This document shows positions 1 through 6,685 of a stretch of DNA of 32,096 nt, piece by piece. Source of the stretch: Phycisphaerae bacterium (lineage in GTDB: Bacteria > Planctomycetota > Phycisphaerae > UBA1845 > JAFGLZ01). The position numbers were made by a program, and so were the translations under genes. The notes under the pieces were generated by a model that did not search any database, had not been told where the DNA came from, and worked only from the letters and a program-made list of their open reading frames with translations. Location: NCBI GenBank assembly GCA_016927755.1, contig JAFGLZ010000255.1:1-32096 (forward strand), in the 5' to 3' direction. Each line of letters begins with the position of its first letter. The first letter of the stretch is position 1.

Positions 1-2
1 AG

Positions 3-1055
3 GCGGGGACGAACATTTGTCCGCAGGGGGAGGGGATCTTCGCGCATCCGCCTTGGCGGGGGGATGGGGTGAAGGGGGGCGGCGCGGCCGAGGCGGTTGG
101 GCTCGGGGTGGCGTGGGCGGAGTTCGAGGTGCGGCTGCCTGAGGGCAGGGTGGCGCGGTTTGAGAGCGGGGTCGGGCTTCGGACGGAGCAGGCGGCCAAG
201 TCGAGCGACGGGGTGACGTTTCGCGTGTCGGTTCGTGCGAAGGGCGCGGGGGGCGAGGTGTTGAGGGCAGAGCGACACGCCGGGGGCGTTGCGCCGGAGT
301 TGGTAGGTCTAGACTTGTCGCATTTCGCGGGGCAGGAGGTGACGGTTCGGCTGGAGACGGGTCCTGGGCCGGCGGGGTCGGTGACGTTCGATTGGGCGTT
401 GTGGACTCGGCCGAGGATCGTGTTGGCGGGGGTGCATACGGAGTCGATCGAGGTGGTCAGTCCGAGGGGGATCGTGGCGACGATTCCGGACGTTGGAGGG
501 GACGGTCTTCGGGCGGAGGGGCCGAATCGGTATCGGATGGGGGTGAGGGCGCCGGGGGCGACGTTCTTGCTGTTCGATCGGCCGAGGGAGGCGACGCTTC
601 CGGTGGACCTGCTGTGGTGGCCGTTTGGTCATACGTTGGTGCTCGATGGGGGGCGTGAGGAGGCGCCGCATGGTTTCATGCAGGCGAGGGTGCAGGAGGT
701 GACGTGCGGGGGGGTGAGCAAGCGGGGGATCTTCGCGCATCCTCCGCCGAATGGGCGGATGGAGATCGACTACGTGCTGGGGTTGCCGAAGGGGGCGGGC
801 CGGCTGGTGGGGTTCGCGGGGATTCGCGACGGGGCGGAGTGCAAGTCGATGGGGGTGGGTTTCATCGTGGCGGTGAACGGGGAGGAGCGTTGGCGGCGGG
901 ATCTGTTGCCGGATGGGAAGTGGGTGCGGGTGGAGGTGGGTCTTTCGGGGTACGCGGGAAAGGCGGTGGTGGTGAGTCTGATGACGGATTCGCTGGGGGA
1001 TTATACCTGTGACTGGGGGCAGTGGGCGGAGTTGAGGATAGAGGCGGGGCGGTGA
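3..1055 (+). CDS. Tandem NPCBM-like carbohydrate-binding protein, 5' end cut by the window
   Basis: The frame is open from the first bases, so the true start lies outside the window; the GTG at 69 is only an internal codon. The protein holds two related beta-rich modules. Each begins with a GIFAHPP motif and ends with a TFDWALW or TCDWGQWAEL type strand. This layout, with a glycine-rich GFAGIRDGAE loop and an FIVAVNGEE strand, is what I know from NPCBM/NEW2 carbohydrate-binding modules. The 18 bases around the GIFAHP codons are identical at 32-49 and 725-742, so the modules arose by duplication. No catalytic domain is visible in this part; one may lie upstream. It converges on a sulfatase, which fits a role in handling sulfated or other complex glycans, but that is inference. 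Stop is TGA. Confidence 0.7.
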   Translation, partial: AGTNICPQGEGIFAHPPWRGDGVKGGGAAEAVGLGVAWAEFEVRLPEGRVARFESGVGLRTEQAAKSSDGVTFRVSVRAKGAGGEVLRAERHAGGVAPELVGLDLSHFAGQEVTVRLETGPGPAGSVTFDWALWTRPRIVLAGVHTESIEVVSPRGIVATIPDVGGDGLRAEGPNRYRMGVRAPGATFLLFDRPREATLPVDLLWWPFGHTLVLDGGREEAPHGFMQARVQEVTCGGVSKRGIFAHPPPNGRMEIDYVLGLPKGAGRLVGFAGIRDGAECKSMGVGFIVAVNGEERWRRDLLPDGKWVRVEVGLSGYAGKAVVVSLMTDSLGDYTCDWGQWAELRIEAGR

Positions 1056-1095
1056 GGGGTGAGGGGGACATTCGTTGGGGGGGCGTTTGATGCGC

Positions 1096-1116
1096 AAAAG
1101 GTTCCTGACACCTTTT
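1096..1116. terminator. REP-like hairpin between convergent genes
   Basis: A 7-bp perfect inverted repeat (AAAAGGT 1096-1102, ACCTTTT 1110-1116) encloses a 7-nt loop, TCCTGAC. Because the arms start and end in A and T runs, either strand gives a stem followed by U residues. It sits between the stop of the NPCBM gene and the stop of the sulfatase gene, so it could end both transcripts. The same core is familiar as a dispersed REP-type element in many bacteria, so it may also be a genomic repeat. Confidence 0.5.
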
Positions 1117-1123
1117 TCGTTCC

Positions 1124-2425
1124 TCAGGCGATGACGTGTGGCGTGTCGTTGGGTGAGAGGCCGTCGGGATCGTTGACGACGGCGCCCGAGGGGGCGGGGA
1201 CGGGTCCGGTCAGGATGGGGTCTTGGGTGGCTTGCATCCAGTGATCGAGCCGGCCTCGCATTTCGTCGAGCGTTTTCTGGGCGTGGGGATCGGCGGCGAG
1301 GTTGCGGGCCTCGTTGGGGTCGAAGACGAGGTCGTAGAGCTGCTCCTGGTCTGCGTGGCGATCGCGCCAGCCGTTTTCGAACCATAGGCTCTTGCTGGGT
1401 CCGTCGTCGCAATTGGGCAGGACGGGGCGGGTGCGGTCGTCGTATCGGCGGATGTACTTCCATCGTCGGGTTCGGACGGCTCGTTGGGGTTCGTAGGCGG
1501 CGTGGTAGGTGATTTCGGCGAAGACGGCCTCGTGGAGGTCTTCGGTTTCGCCGCGGACGACGGGCAAGATCGATCGGCCTTGGAGCCAGTCGGGGGGTTC
1601 GATATCGAGCAGGTCGCAGAGGGTGGGGAAGAGGTCGGTCTGTGAGACGAGGGCGTCGGCGACTCGGCCGCCGGTGAAGCCGCCGGGGCCGCGGATGATG
1701 AGCATGACGCCGATGCCGTGATCGGTCAGGTTGCATTTCATGGCGGGAAAGGCAGGGCCGTGGTCGGTGGTGGTGATGACGAGGGTGTTTTCGGCGAGGC
1801 CGCTGGCCTTGAGGGCGTCGAGGACGGCACCGACGCCGTCGTCGAAGGCGCGCGCGGAGGCCATGAAGGCGGCCATGTCTCGGCGGGTATCGGGCGTGTC
1901 GGGCAGGGGGGCCGGGGGGCGGCAGTATCGTTTGTCTTCGTCGGGTCCGGGCTCGGGGAAGTCGCGATGGGTCTCGAAGAAGCCGACGGAGAGGAAGAAC
2001 GGCTGTGCGGGTTGAGCGTGTAGCAGCTCGACGACGCCGGGGACGACATCCTCGGCGCGGTGGCTCTTGGGTCTGAGGATTCGGTCGTAGCCGATCATCT
2101 CAGGGTCCTTGGCGACGTGCTGCACGCCGGCGAGGGTGGAGAGATATCCGGCGTTGCGGAGGGTGTGGACGAGGTGCTTTGCGTGGTCGTCGAGGGCGAA
2201 GCTGCGGTGGGCCAAGCCGATCATTCCGCAACTGTGTGGGGCTTGTCCGGTGAGGAGCGCGGCCCTGCTGGGGGAGCAGGTGGGGGCGGCGCAGAACGCC
2301 TGGCGGAAGAGGACGCCTTGCCTGGCGAGCCTCTGGAGGCGCGGGGTGTGGACGGCGTAGCCGTAGGGTTGTATGTATCGGCCGGTATCGTGAGAATGAA
2401 TGTAGAGGATGTTGGGGCGTTTCAC
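1124..2425 (-). CDS. Sulfatase, alkaline-phosphatase superfamily (formylglycine type)
   Basis: This 433-aa protein should hydrolyse sulfate esters or sulfamates. The signature CSPSRAALLTG is present; Cys50 is the residue that a formylglycine-generating enzyme would convert, and Arg54 follows as in the family. The N-terminal strand NILYIHSHDTGR supplies His12-Asp13 where most sulfatases have Asp-Asp as calcium ligands; this HSHDTGR variant is one I know from a sub-branch often annotated as heparan N-sulfatase-like. A later TTDHG motif supplies further metal ligands. No signal peptide is seen, so it may act in the cytoplasm or periplasm by another route. The start is GTG, chosen because AGGAG lies 7 nt upstream and inside the palindrome GGAGTACTCC (2427-2436). 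The substrate cannot be told from sequence. Stop is TGA. Confidence 0.9.
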   Translation of the reverse strand: MKRPNILYIHSHDTGRYIQPYGYAVHTPRLQRLARQGVLFRQAFCAAPTCSPSRAALLTGQAPHSCGMIGLAHRSFALDDHAKHLVHTLRNAGYLSTLAGVQHVAKDPEMIGYDRILRPKSHRAEDVVPGVVELLHAQPAQPFFLSVGFFETHRDFPEPGPDEDKRYCRPPAPLPDTPDTRRDMAAFMASARAFDDGVGAVLDALKASGLAENTLVITTTDHGPAFPAMKCNLTDHGIGVMLIIRGPGGFTGGRVADALVSQTDLFPTLCDLLDIEPPDWLQGRSILPVVRGETEDLHEAVFAEITYHAAYEPQRAVRTRRWKYIRRYDDRTRPVLPNCDDGPSKSLWFENGWRDRHADQEQLYDLVFDPNEARNLAADPHAQKTLDEMRGRLDHWMQATQDPILTGPVPAPSGAVVNDPDGLSPNDTPHVIA

Positions 2426-2540
2426 GGGAGTACTCCTCGAAGGGTCCGCAGCGTGGACGGGTCCGTCCGTCGTTGCGGCATCAGCATAGCAGGAAACCGG
2501 GCCGGGGTCCGCATGGTTGGGGGCGGCGTGTGGGAGCGTT

Positions 2541-3509
2541 GTGTTGTCGACAGTTTGGCGAGAACGGCGGTTGCTGGCGATGGCGGGCTGGCTCGTGCTG
2601 GCGGGCGTTGGGGGTCGGGCGTTGGCCGGGGGGGGTTCGGAGGCGGTCGTTCAGGGGGGCGAGGCGGGATTCTGGGAGGGGCAGCGGGAGGTGCATCAGG
2701 CGATCGCGGAGCGGCGCTATGAGGACGCTCGCCGGATTCTTCGGGCGACGCTGGGCGAGGTCGAGGCGGGACGGGCGGATGGGGCCTCGGCCGAGGGGAA
2801 TGAAGGGATTCGACGTGAGGCCGAGGCGGTGGATCGCTTTATCAGTGAAGAGCAGCGTAACGACGAGGCCCGGCAGGTCCGCAAGGCGGCGACGGTGATC
2901 GATCGGTCCGAGCGGGCGCGGGGCCGGGGCGCTGCGGATCGCGAAGGGCCACGGGTCGCGGCGTCGACGGCGGCGCCGAGGGATGTGGGCGATCGGCGTC
3001 GGGCGGTGGGCGTGGGCCCGGCGAGTCCGAGGGTTTTGGGGCGGCGGATGGGTGAGGTGGCGTTTGACGAGGCGCCGCTGGGCGAGGTGATGGCGCGGCT
3101 CCGTGATCGGACGGGGTTGAACTTCGACGTTCGCTGGCGCGCGCTCGAGCGGGTCGACGTGGACCGGCGGACCCCCGTGACGGTGGAGAAGCTGACGGGG
3201 CTAACGCTGGGCGACGTGCTCGAGATCGTCGTGGAGAGTGTCTCGTCCGAGCCGGGGCAGTTGGGGTTCGTCGTTCATCAGGGCAGGATCGTGGTGTCGA
3301 CGAAGGAGGATCTCGGGCGGATCATCGTTACGCGTCGATATGACGTGAAAGACCTGCTCCACGACGCGCCTGACTTCTACGGGACTGGCGGCGGTCTGGG
3401 GGGATACAGCGGCTCGGGCTCGTATGGTGGCGGGGGTAGGGGCGTCGCTGGGGGTACAGGGAACACCGGAGGGAGGGGGGGATCGTCGGGGCGCTACGGG
3501 CGGAACTGA
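2541..3509 (+). CDS. Exported STN-domain (secretin-like) protein with Gly-rich tail
   Basis: I place the start at GTG 2541, which has GGGAG 4 nt upstream and gives 322 aa with a clean signal peptide (Arg-rich start, hydrophobic core, ALA at 27-29). TTG 2517 and ATG 2580 are other in-frame options. After the signal comes a charged, helix-prone, low-complexity stretch (to about residue 165). Residues about 170-277 hold a compact domain (FDEAPLGEVMARLRDRTGLNF, then a VTVEKLTGLTLGDVLE turn and a GRIVVSTKEDL strand). This is the layout of the STN domain found at the N terminus of secretins and TonB transducers. No secretin barrel follows. The last 40 residues are almost all Gly, Ser, Arg and Tyr. 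Its role is unknown; assembly at the envelope is a guess. Confidence 0.75.
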   Translation: MLSTVWRERRLLAMAGWLVLAGVGGRALAGGGSEAVVQGGEAGFWEGQREVHQAIAERRYEDARRILRATLGEVEAGRADGASAEGNEGIRREAEAVDRFISEEQRNDEARQVRKAATVIDRSERARGRGAADREGPRVAASTAAPRDVGDRRRAVGVGPASPRVLGRRMGEVAFDEAPLGEVMARLRDRTGLNFDVRWRALERVDVDRRTPVTVEKLTGLTLGDVLEIVVESVSSEPGQLGFVVHQGRIVVSTKEDLGRIIVTRRYDVKDLLHDAPDFYGTGGGLGGYSGSGSYGGGGRGVAGGTGNTGGRGGSSGRYGRN

Positions 3510-3539
3510 CCCGGCGCAGGAGACGATGGTATCCCCGCC

Positions 3540-3563
3540 GGGTCCGCCGAGGGTGGCGGACCC
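3540..3563. terminator. 9-bp perfect stem-loop between convergent genes
   Basis: GGGTCCGCC (3540-3548) and GGCGGACCC (3555-3563) form a perfect GC-rich stem with a 6-nt loop. It lies 30 nt past the stop of the STN gene and 35 nt past the stop of the lipoprotein gene on the other strand. No U-tract follows on either strand, so intrinsic termination is uncertain; protection of 3' ends is an equal possibility. Confidence 0.45.
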
Positions 3564-3598
3564 GACCCGGGGCCTACTCGTCGCTTGGAGGGACGGGG

Positions 3599-3856
3599 TT
3601 ACTTCTTCTTCTTGACTTCCACTTCGGTCTTGCCGTGCTTCTTCTTGATCTCGATCTCCTTCTCTCCGTGCTTGTGGTGTCGTTTCTCGACCTCTATCTC
3701 GTGCTTGTGAGGCCGCTTGATGATATAGGTCTTGGACGGCTGTTCCTTGATGACGTAGACCTTCTCCTTCTTCTTCTCGCCGCAGCCCGTGGTCGAGAGC
3801 GCCAGGACCGCGAGGCTCAACAGGGCCCCCGCGCTTGTGATTTGCCATTTCCGCAT
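3599..3856 (-). CDS. Small Lys/His-rich lipoprotein
   Basis: This is an 85-aa protein. The start ATG has AGGAG 9 nt upstream (revcomp of 3866-3870), which rules out the longer frame that runs back into the next gene. Residues 1-24 are a lipoprotein signal (MRKWQ, hydrophobic core ALLSLAVLAL, STTGC box), so Cys25 should be lipidated. The mature part is made almost only of Lys, Glu, His, Ile and Val in alternating beta-strand-like blocks (VYVIKEQP, TYIIKRPH, HEIEVEKRHH, EKEIEIKKKHG, TEVEVKKKK). I know no family for it. The His-Lys pattern could bind metal, acidic polymer or peptidoglycan; none of this is shown. It follows the ABC ATPase gene on the same strand, 106 nt downstream, and could be read from the same transcript. 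Confidence 0.75.
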   Translation of the reverse strand: MRKWQITSAGALLSLAVLALSTTGCGEKKKEKVYVIKEQPSKTYIIKRPHKHEIEVEKRHHKHGEKEIEIKKKHGKTEVEVKKKK

Positions 3857-3962
3857 TTGCAGACTCCTTGAGAGAATGCCCGGGGGCCGGGATGGCTCCC
3901 TGGTATTGGATGCCCCGGACGAGGATATCATCGGCCGTTCGGCGGCGGAAATGAAGGTCGGG

Positions 3963-4706
3963 CTATTCGGCGGGGCCTTCCTGGGAGTCGGCGGGAGGCG
4001 GGTGTTCGACGGGGTCGTCCTGGACGAGGAGGCCGTCGGACAGGCGGATGATGCGTCGGGTTCGCTGGGCCACCTCGTGTTCGTGCGTGACCATGACGAT
4101 GGTTCGTCCGGCGTCATGGAGTTCGTCGAAGACCTCGAGGATCATTTCGCCGGTCTTGGTATCGAGGTTTCCGGTGGGTTCGTCGGCGAGCAGGATGAGG
4201 GGATCGTTGATGAGGGCTCTGGCGATGGCGGCTCGCTGCTGCTGGCCTCCGCTGAGCTCCATGGGACGATGATCGGCACGGTCGGCCAGGCCGACCATGT
4301 CGATGAGCTTGAGGGCCCGGCGTCTGCGTTCGGGGGGGCGGACGCCTTGATAGAAGAGGGGGACTTCGAGGTTCTCTCGGACGGAGAGTTGTGGGATCAG
4401 GTTGAAGCTTTGGAAGACGAAGCCGAGGCGTCTGCTTCTGATCTCGCTGAGCTCGTCGTCGCTGAGTTCGCTGACGTCCTGCCCGCCGAGGACGTAGCGT
4501 CCGGAGCTGGGTCGGTCGAGGCAGCCGAGGATGTTCATGAGGGTGCTCTTTCCGGAGCCGCTGGCGCCTGTGACGGCGATGTACTCGCCGGGCTCGAAAT
4601 CGAGGTCGACTCCCCTGAGGGCATGGACCTCGACGGCGGCCCCGGGCTTCTTGTAGGTCTTGACCAGTTCTTCGATAGAGGCAATCGGCACGTCGGCGGC
4701 TCCCAT
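3963..4706 (-). CDS. ABC transporter ATP-binding protein, MacB/LolD type
   Basis: This 247-aa ATPase has all the nucleotide-binding elements: Walker A GASGSGKST (47-55), Q-loop Gln99, signature LSGGQ (151-155), Walker B ILLADE (171-176) and the switch His208. The LNIPQL-type loop after the Q-loop (FNLIPQLSVRENLEVPL) and the length match the LolD/MacB branch, which powers lipoprotein release or periplasmic efflux together with an FtsX-fold permease. No permease gene lies on either side, so the partner is outside the window or unlinked. The frame extends 75 codons upstream without similarity; I start at ATG 4706. There is no good Shine-Dalgarno, and a TACAAT box lies at 4726-4731, so the leader would be only about 13 nt. 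The short C-terminal extension is acidic and Pro-rich. Confidence 0.9.
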   Translation of the reverse strand: MGAADVPIASIEELVKTYKKPGAAVEVHALRGVDLDFEPGEYIAVTGASGSGKSTLMNILGCLDRPSSGRYVLGGQDVSELSDDELSEIRSRRLGFVFQSFNLIPQLSVRENLEVPLFYQGVRPPERRRRALKLIDMVGLADRADHRPMELSGGQQQRAAIARALINDPLILLADEPTGNLDTKTGEMILEVFDELHDAGRTIVMVTHEHEVAQRTRRIIRLSDGLLVQDDPVEHPPPADSQEGPAE

Positions 4707-4725
4707 CCTTGAAGTCGGAGGGGTG

Positions 4726-4731
4726 ATTGTA
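4726..4731 (-). promoter_or_regulatory. -10 box for the ABC ATPase gene
   Basis: TACAAT on the minus strand (5/6 match to the sigma-70 -10). No -35 hexamer with more than three matches is found at 16-18 bp. Transcription would begin near 4719, about 13 nt before the ATG. Confidence 0.4.
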
Positions 4732-4796
4732 CACGGAAATCGGGTTGCGCGTCTCGGCGCGTGGGGCCTGGAGGGGCGGGGAGGGGTCAAAAACGT

Positions 4797-4825
4797 TTGG
4801 TTCTTTTGGGCAAGCGGCTTACAAT
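4797..4825 (+). promoter_or_regulatory. Promoter of the DUF6599-like lipoprotein gene
   Basis: TTGGTT (4797-4802), 17-bp spacer, TACAAT (4820-4825). The -10 has 5/6 and the -35 3/6 matches to consensus. It gives a leader of about 47 nt. It lies back-to-back with the ABC ATPase promoter. Confidence 0.5.
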
Positions 4826-4878
4826 GATTCGATCCGTGCAACGAAGGATCTGGGAACGCATACGGCAGGGAGCTGAGC

Positions 4879-6057
4879 ATGTCGACGGCAGGTCGGTTGT
4901 CACGCATGCCCGCATGGCTTGGATTGTGCATTTGCTTTGGGCTGGTCGGTTGTCAGCGCGAGGAGCCGGCGGGGGGGCAGGGCGCCGCGGTGCCCAAGAT
5001 TCCCGACAAGGCGGGAGAGGAGAAGCCGGCGGCGCCCGCGCTGCCGACGGTTCCGAGGTCGGTCGCGCCTGCGAGCCGGCCGGGGGCTGTCGAGATTCCC
5101 TCGGTGAGGCTGTCCGAACCGGCCGCGGCGCCCGGGGAGGGCGCCGAGGGCTCGGTGGCACCGCCGCCTGGTGGGGTTGTCGAGCAGGACGCGCCGGACG
5201 CCCCGCCGTTCTTGCGGCGGGCGGAGTTGGCGTCGAATTGGGTCAAGCACAAGGCCGTCGAGACGGGGGTTCCCGGCAAGTGGGACGGCATCATTCCGGC
5301 GAAGATCGCTCCGCTGATCGCGCCGTATCAGATCAAGCAGGTGGCGACTTGCGAGTACGCTCGATCGAAGGCGCCTGAGCTGGTTGCGGAGCTGCTGTCG
5401 ATCGAGGCGCATCGCTGCGAGGACGCCTGCGGCATCTTCAGCGTTCTGGCCACGGGTGAGTTGTCGAAGGAGCAGGGCCAACTCGCTCGAACGGACAAGC
5501 GTGGGAAGTCGTGGGTGAGGCATATCTGGCGAGGGCGGCACTACCTTCGCGTGACGGTTCCGAACGGCGGGGGGGGCGTCGGCGCGGGGGAGGCGTGCGA
5601 GCCGCTGATCCAGCAAGTTACGTTGTTGATTCCGGACTCGGCGCCGCCCGAGCTGACGGAGGCGCTTCCGCGGCCCGGGTTGGATAGCGAAGGCGTGTGG
5701 CTGATTCGCGACTGGATTTCGCTGACGGGGCCCGGGGCGAGTGAACTGAAGCCGCTGCCGAGTCGTCAGACGTCGGCGCTTCTCGGTCTGGACAAGGACA
5801 GCTTGATGGCGATTGCGACCTATCGGGTCAAGGGGGCGACACGGCCGAATCGCGTCTGGGTCGTTCAGTATGATTCGCCCGATCAGGCCAAGGAGGCGTA
5901 CAAACGGTACTCGACTTTCCTGAGGGGGCCCGCGGGTCCGGAGGCGGATAGCACGATGCTGCTTGCGCCGCGCGGGAAGTATCTCGTCGGGACTTGGACG
6001 GCGGAGGAGGAATCGCTGGCACCGGTTCTGCCGAAGCTGCAGTCGAATCTGGACTAG
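4879..6057 (+). CDS. Lipoprotein with DUF6599-like domain
   Basis: This is a 392-aa protein with GGGAG 7 nt before the ATG. Residues 1-24 form a lipoprotein signal ending in GLVGC, with Cys25 as the lipid site. Residues 26-110 are a Pro/Ala/Glu-rich linker, likely unstructured. The rest (about 110-392) is a folded part with the features I associate with DUF6599: an early IPAKIAPLIAPYQIKQVATCEYARSKA-type segment, VLATGELSKEQ-type turns, an RGRHYLRV strand and a C-terminal YDSPDQAKEAYKRY helix. The domain appears to be a two-part repeat, each half starting with a helix and ending in a WV-rich strand (VWVVQY, LVGTWTAEEE). Its function is unknown; membrane anchoring at the envelope is the only inference I make. 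Family assignment is from memory of motifs and is moderate. Confidence 0.8.
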   Translation: MSTAGRLSRMPAWLGLCICFGLVGCQREEPAGGQGAAVPKIPDKAGEEKPAAPALPTVPRSVAPASRPGAVEIPSVRLSEPAAAPGEGAEGSVAPPPGGVVEQDAPDAPPFLRRAELASNWVKHKAVETGVPGKWDGIIPAKIAPLIAPYQIKQVATCEYARSKAPELVAELLSIEAHRCEDACGIFSVLATGELSKEQGQLARTDKRGKSWVRHIWRGRHYLRVTVPNGGGGVGAGEACEPLIQQVTLLIPDSAPPELTEALPRPGLDSEGVWLIRDWISLTGPGASELKPLPSRQTSALLGLDKDSLMAIATYRVKGATRPNRVWVVQYDSPDQAKEAYKRYSTFLRGPAGPEADSTMLLAPRGKYLVGTWTAEEESLAPVLPKLQSNLD

Positions 6058-6125
6058 TGCCGTTTTGGGCAGGCTGGAAGCCTTGCGTTACGACGGCGCG
6101 GAACTCGGCTACCGAAAACGGCACT
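6056..6125. repeat. REP-like element with 11-bp terminal inverted repeat and inner hairpin
   Basis: AGTGCCGTTTT (6056-6066) and AAAACGGCACT (6115-6125) are perfect inverted repeats. Inside, AGGCT/AGCCT (6071-6075, 6079-6083) make a tight hairpin that extends by two GC pairs past a bulged T. The left arm overlaps the last bases of the lipoprotein stop codon. The inner AGGCTGGAAGCCT core is of a type I know as a dispersed bacterial REP sequence. It could also end transcription of the lipoprotein gene. Confidence 0.5.
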
Positions 6126-6195
6126 GGGCGATCACAGCAGCCCAAGACGTTACGGCTCGAGGGCGGCTGTCGCGGCAATCGTGGACGATTGCGGC

Positions 6196-6225
6196 TGTAC
6201 AGGGACCCATGTGAGTCCTTACAAT
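6196..6225 (+). promoter_or_regulatory. Promoter of the STAS-domain gene
   Basis: TGTACA (6196-6201, 4/6), 18-bp spacer, TACAAT (6220-6225, 5/6). The expected leader before the GTG start is about 70 nt. Between 6126 and 6195 nothing else is seen. Confidence 0.4.
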
Positions 6226-6301
6226 CCCCGCGTACGTGGGCGCCTGGTCGGTGCCTCCGAAGCGTTTTATTTCGAGACCGCGAGCTAGTGGGAAGACATC
6301 C

Positions 6302-6682
6302 GTGAGTGAAATTGAAGGAATCATCTCCGAGGTTGAGCAAGACGGCACCATCATCATCCGGTTCAACCGGGAACAGATATTCGACATCGAGACGGCCGAA
6401 GAGCTTGCCGTGGAGTTCAAGCGCTTGGTGGAGGAGAAGGGCGGACGGCAGTGGATCATCGATTTCTCGGGTTTGGAGTTGATTATCACTCCGGTCGTCA
6501 GCGGGCTGATTTCGGCCCTGCGGTCGGATCGCGAGGTGGGTGGGGACATCTACCTTTGCTCGATGGGGGAGACGGTCAAGCGAGTGATCACCCTGGCTCG
6601 TCTGGATCGGGTCTTCACGGTCTTCGAGACGCTGGAGCAGGCCCTGGCCGCCGCGAAGGCCAAGGGCAAGAAGCCGTCGTGA
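6302..6682 (+). CDS. STAS-domain protein, anti-sigma-factor antagonist type
   Basis: This is a 126-aa single-domain protein. GTG 6302 is preferred because the STAS fold starts within a few residues of it and GGGAA lies 9 nt upstream; an upstream ATG at 6236 would add 22 residues with no match to the fold. The fold is clear: strand TIIIRF (16-21), helix ETAEELAVEFKRLVE, core strand WIIDFSGLELI (51-61), then a second helix and the IYLCSM strand (83-88). In SpoIIAA-like proteins the loop after the core strand carries a Ser that is phosphorylated by the partner kinase. Here the loop reads ITPVV, with Thr63 at that position. It may therefore act in a partner-switch pathway with a kinase/anti-sigma factor encoded elsewhere. 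It converges on the GDPD-like gene with only 3 bp between stops. Confidence 0.85.
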   Translation: MSEIEGIISEVEQDGTIIIRFNREQIFDIETAEELAVEFKRLVEEKGGRQWIIDFSGLELIITPVVSGLISALRSDREVGGDIYLCSMGETVKRVITLARLDRVFTVFETLEQALAAAKAKGKKPS

Positions 6683-6685
6683 CGC

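Noticed and set aside
309..1736. Minus-strand frame of 475 codons over the NPCBM gene and sulfatase
   Set aside because: Arg/Pro/His-rich, overlaps two better-supported genes.
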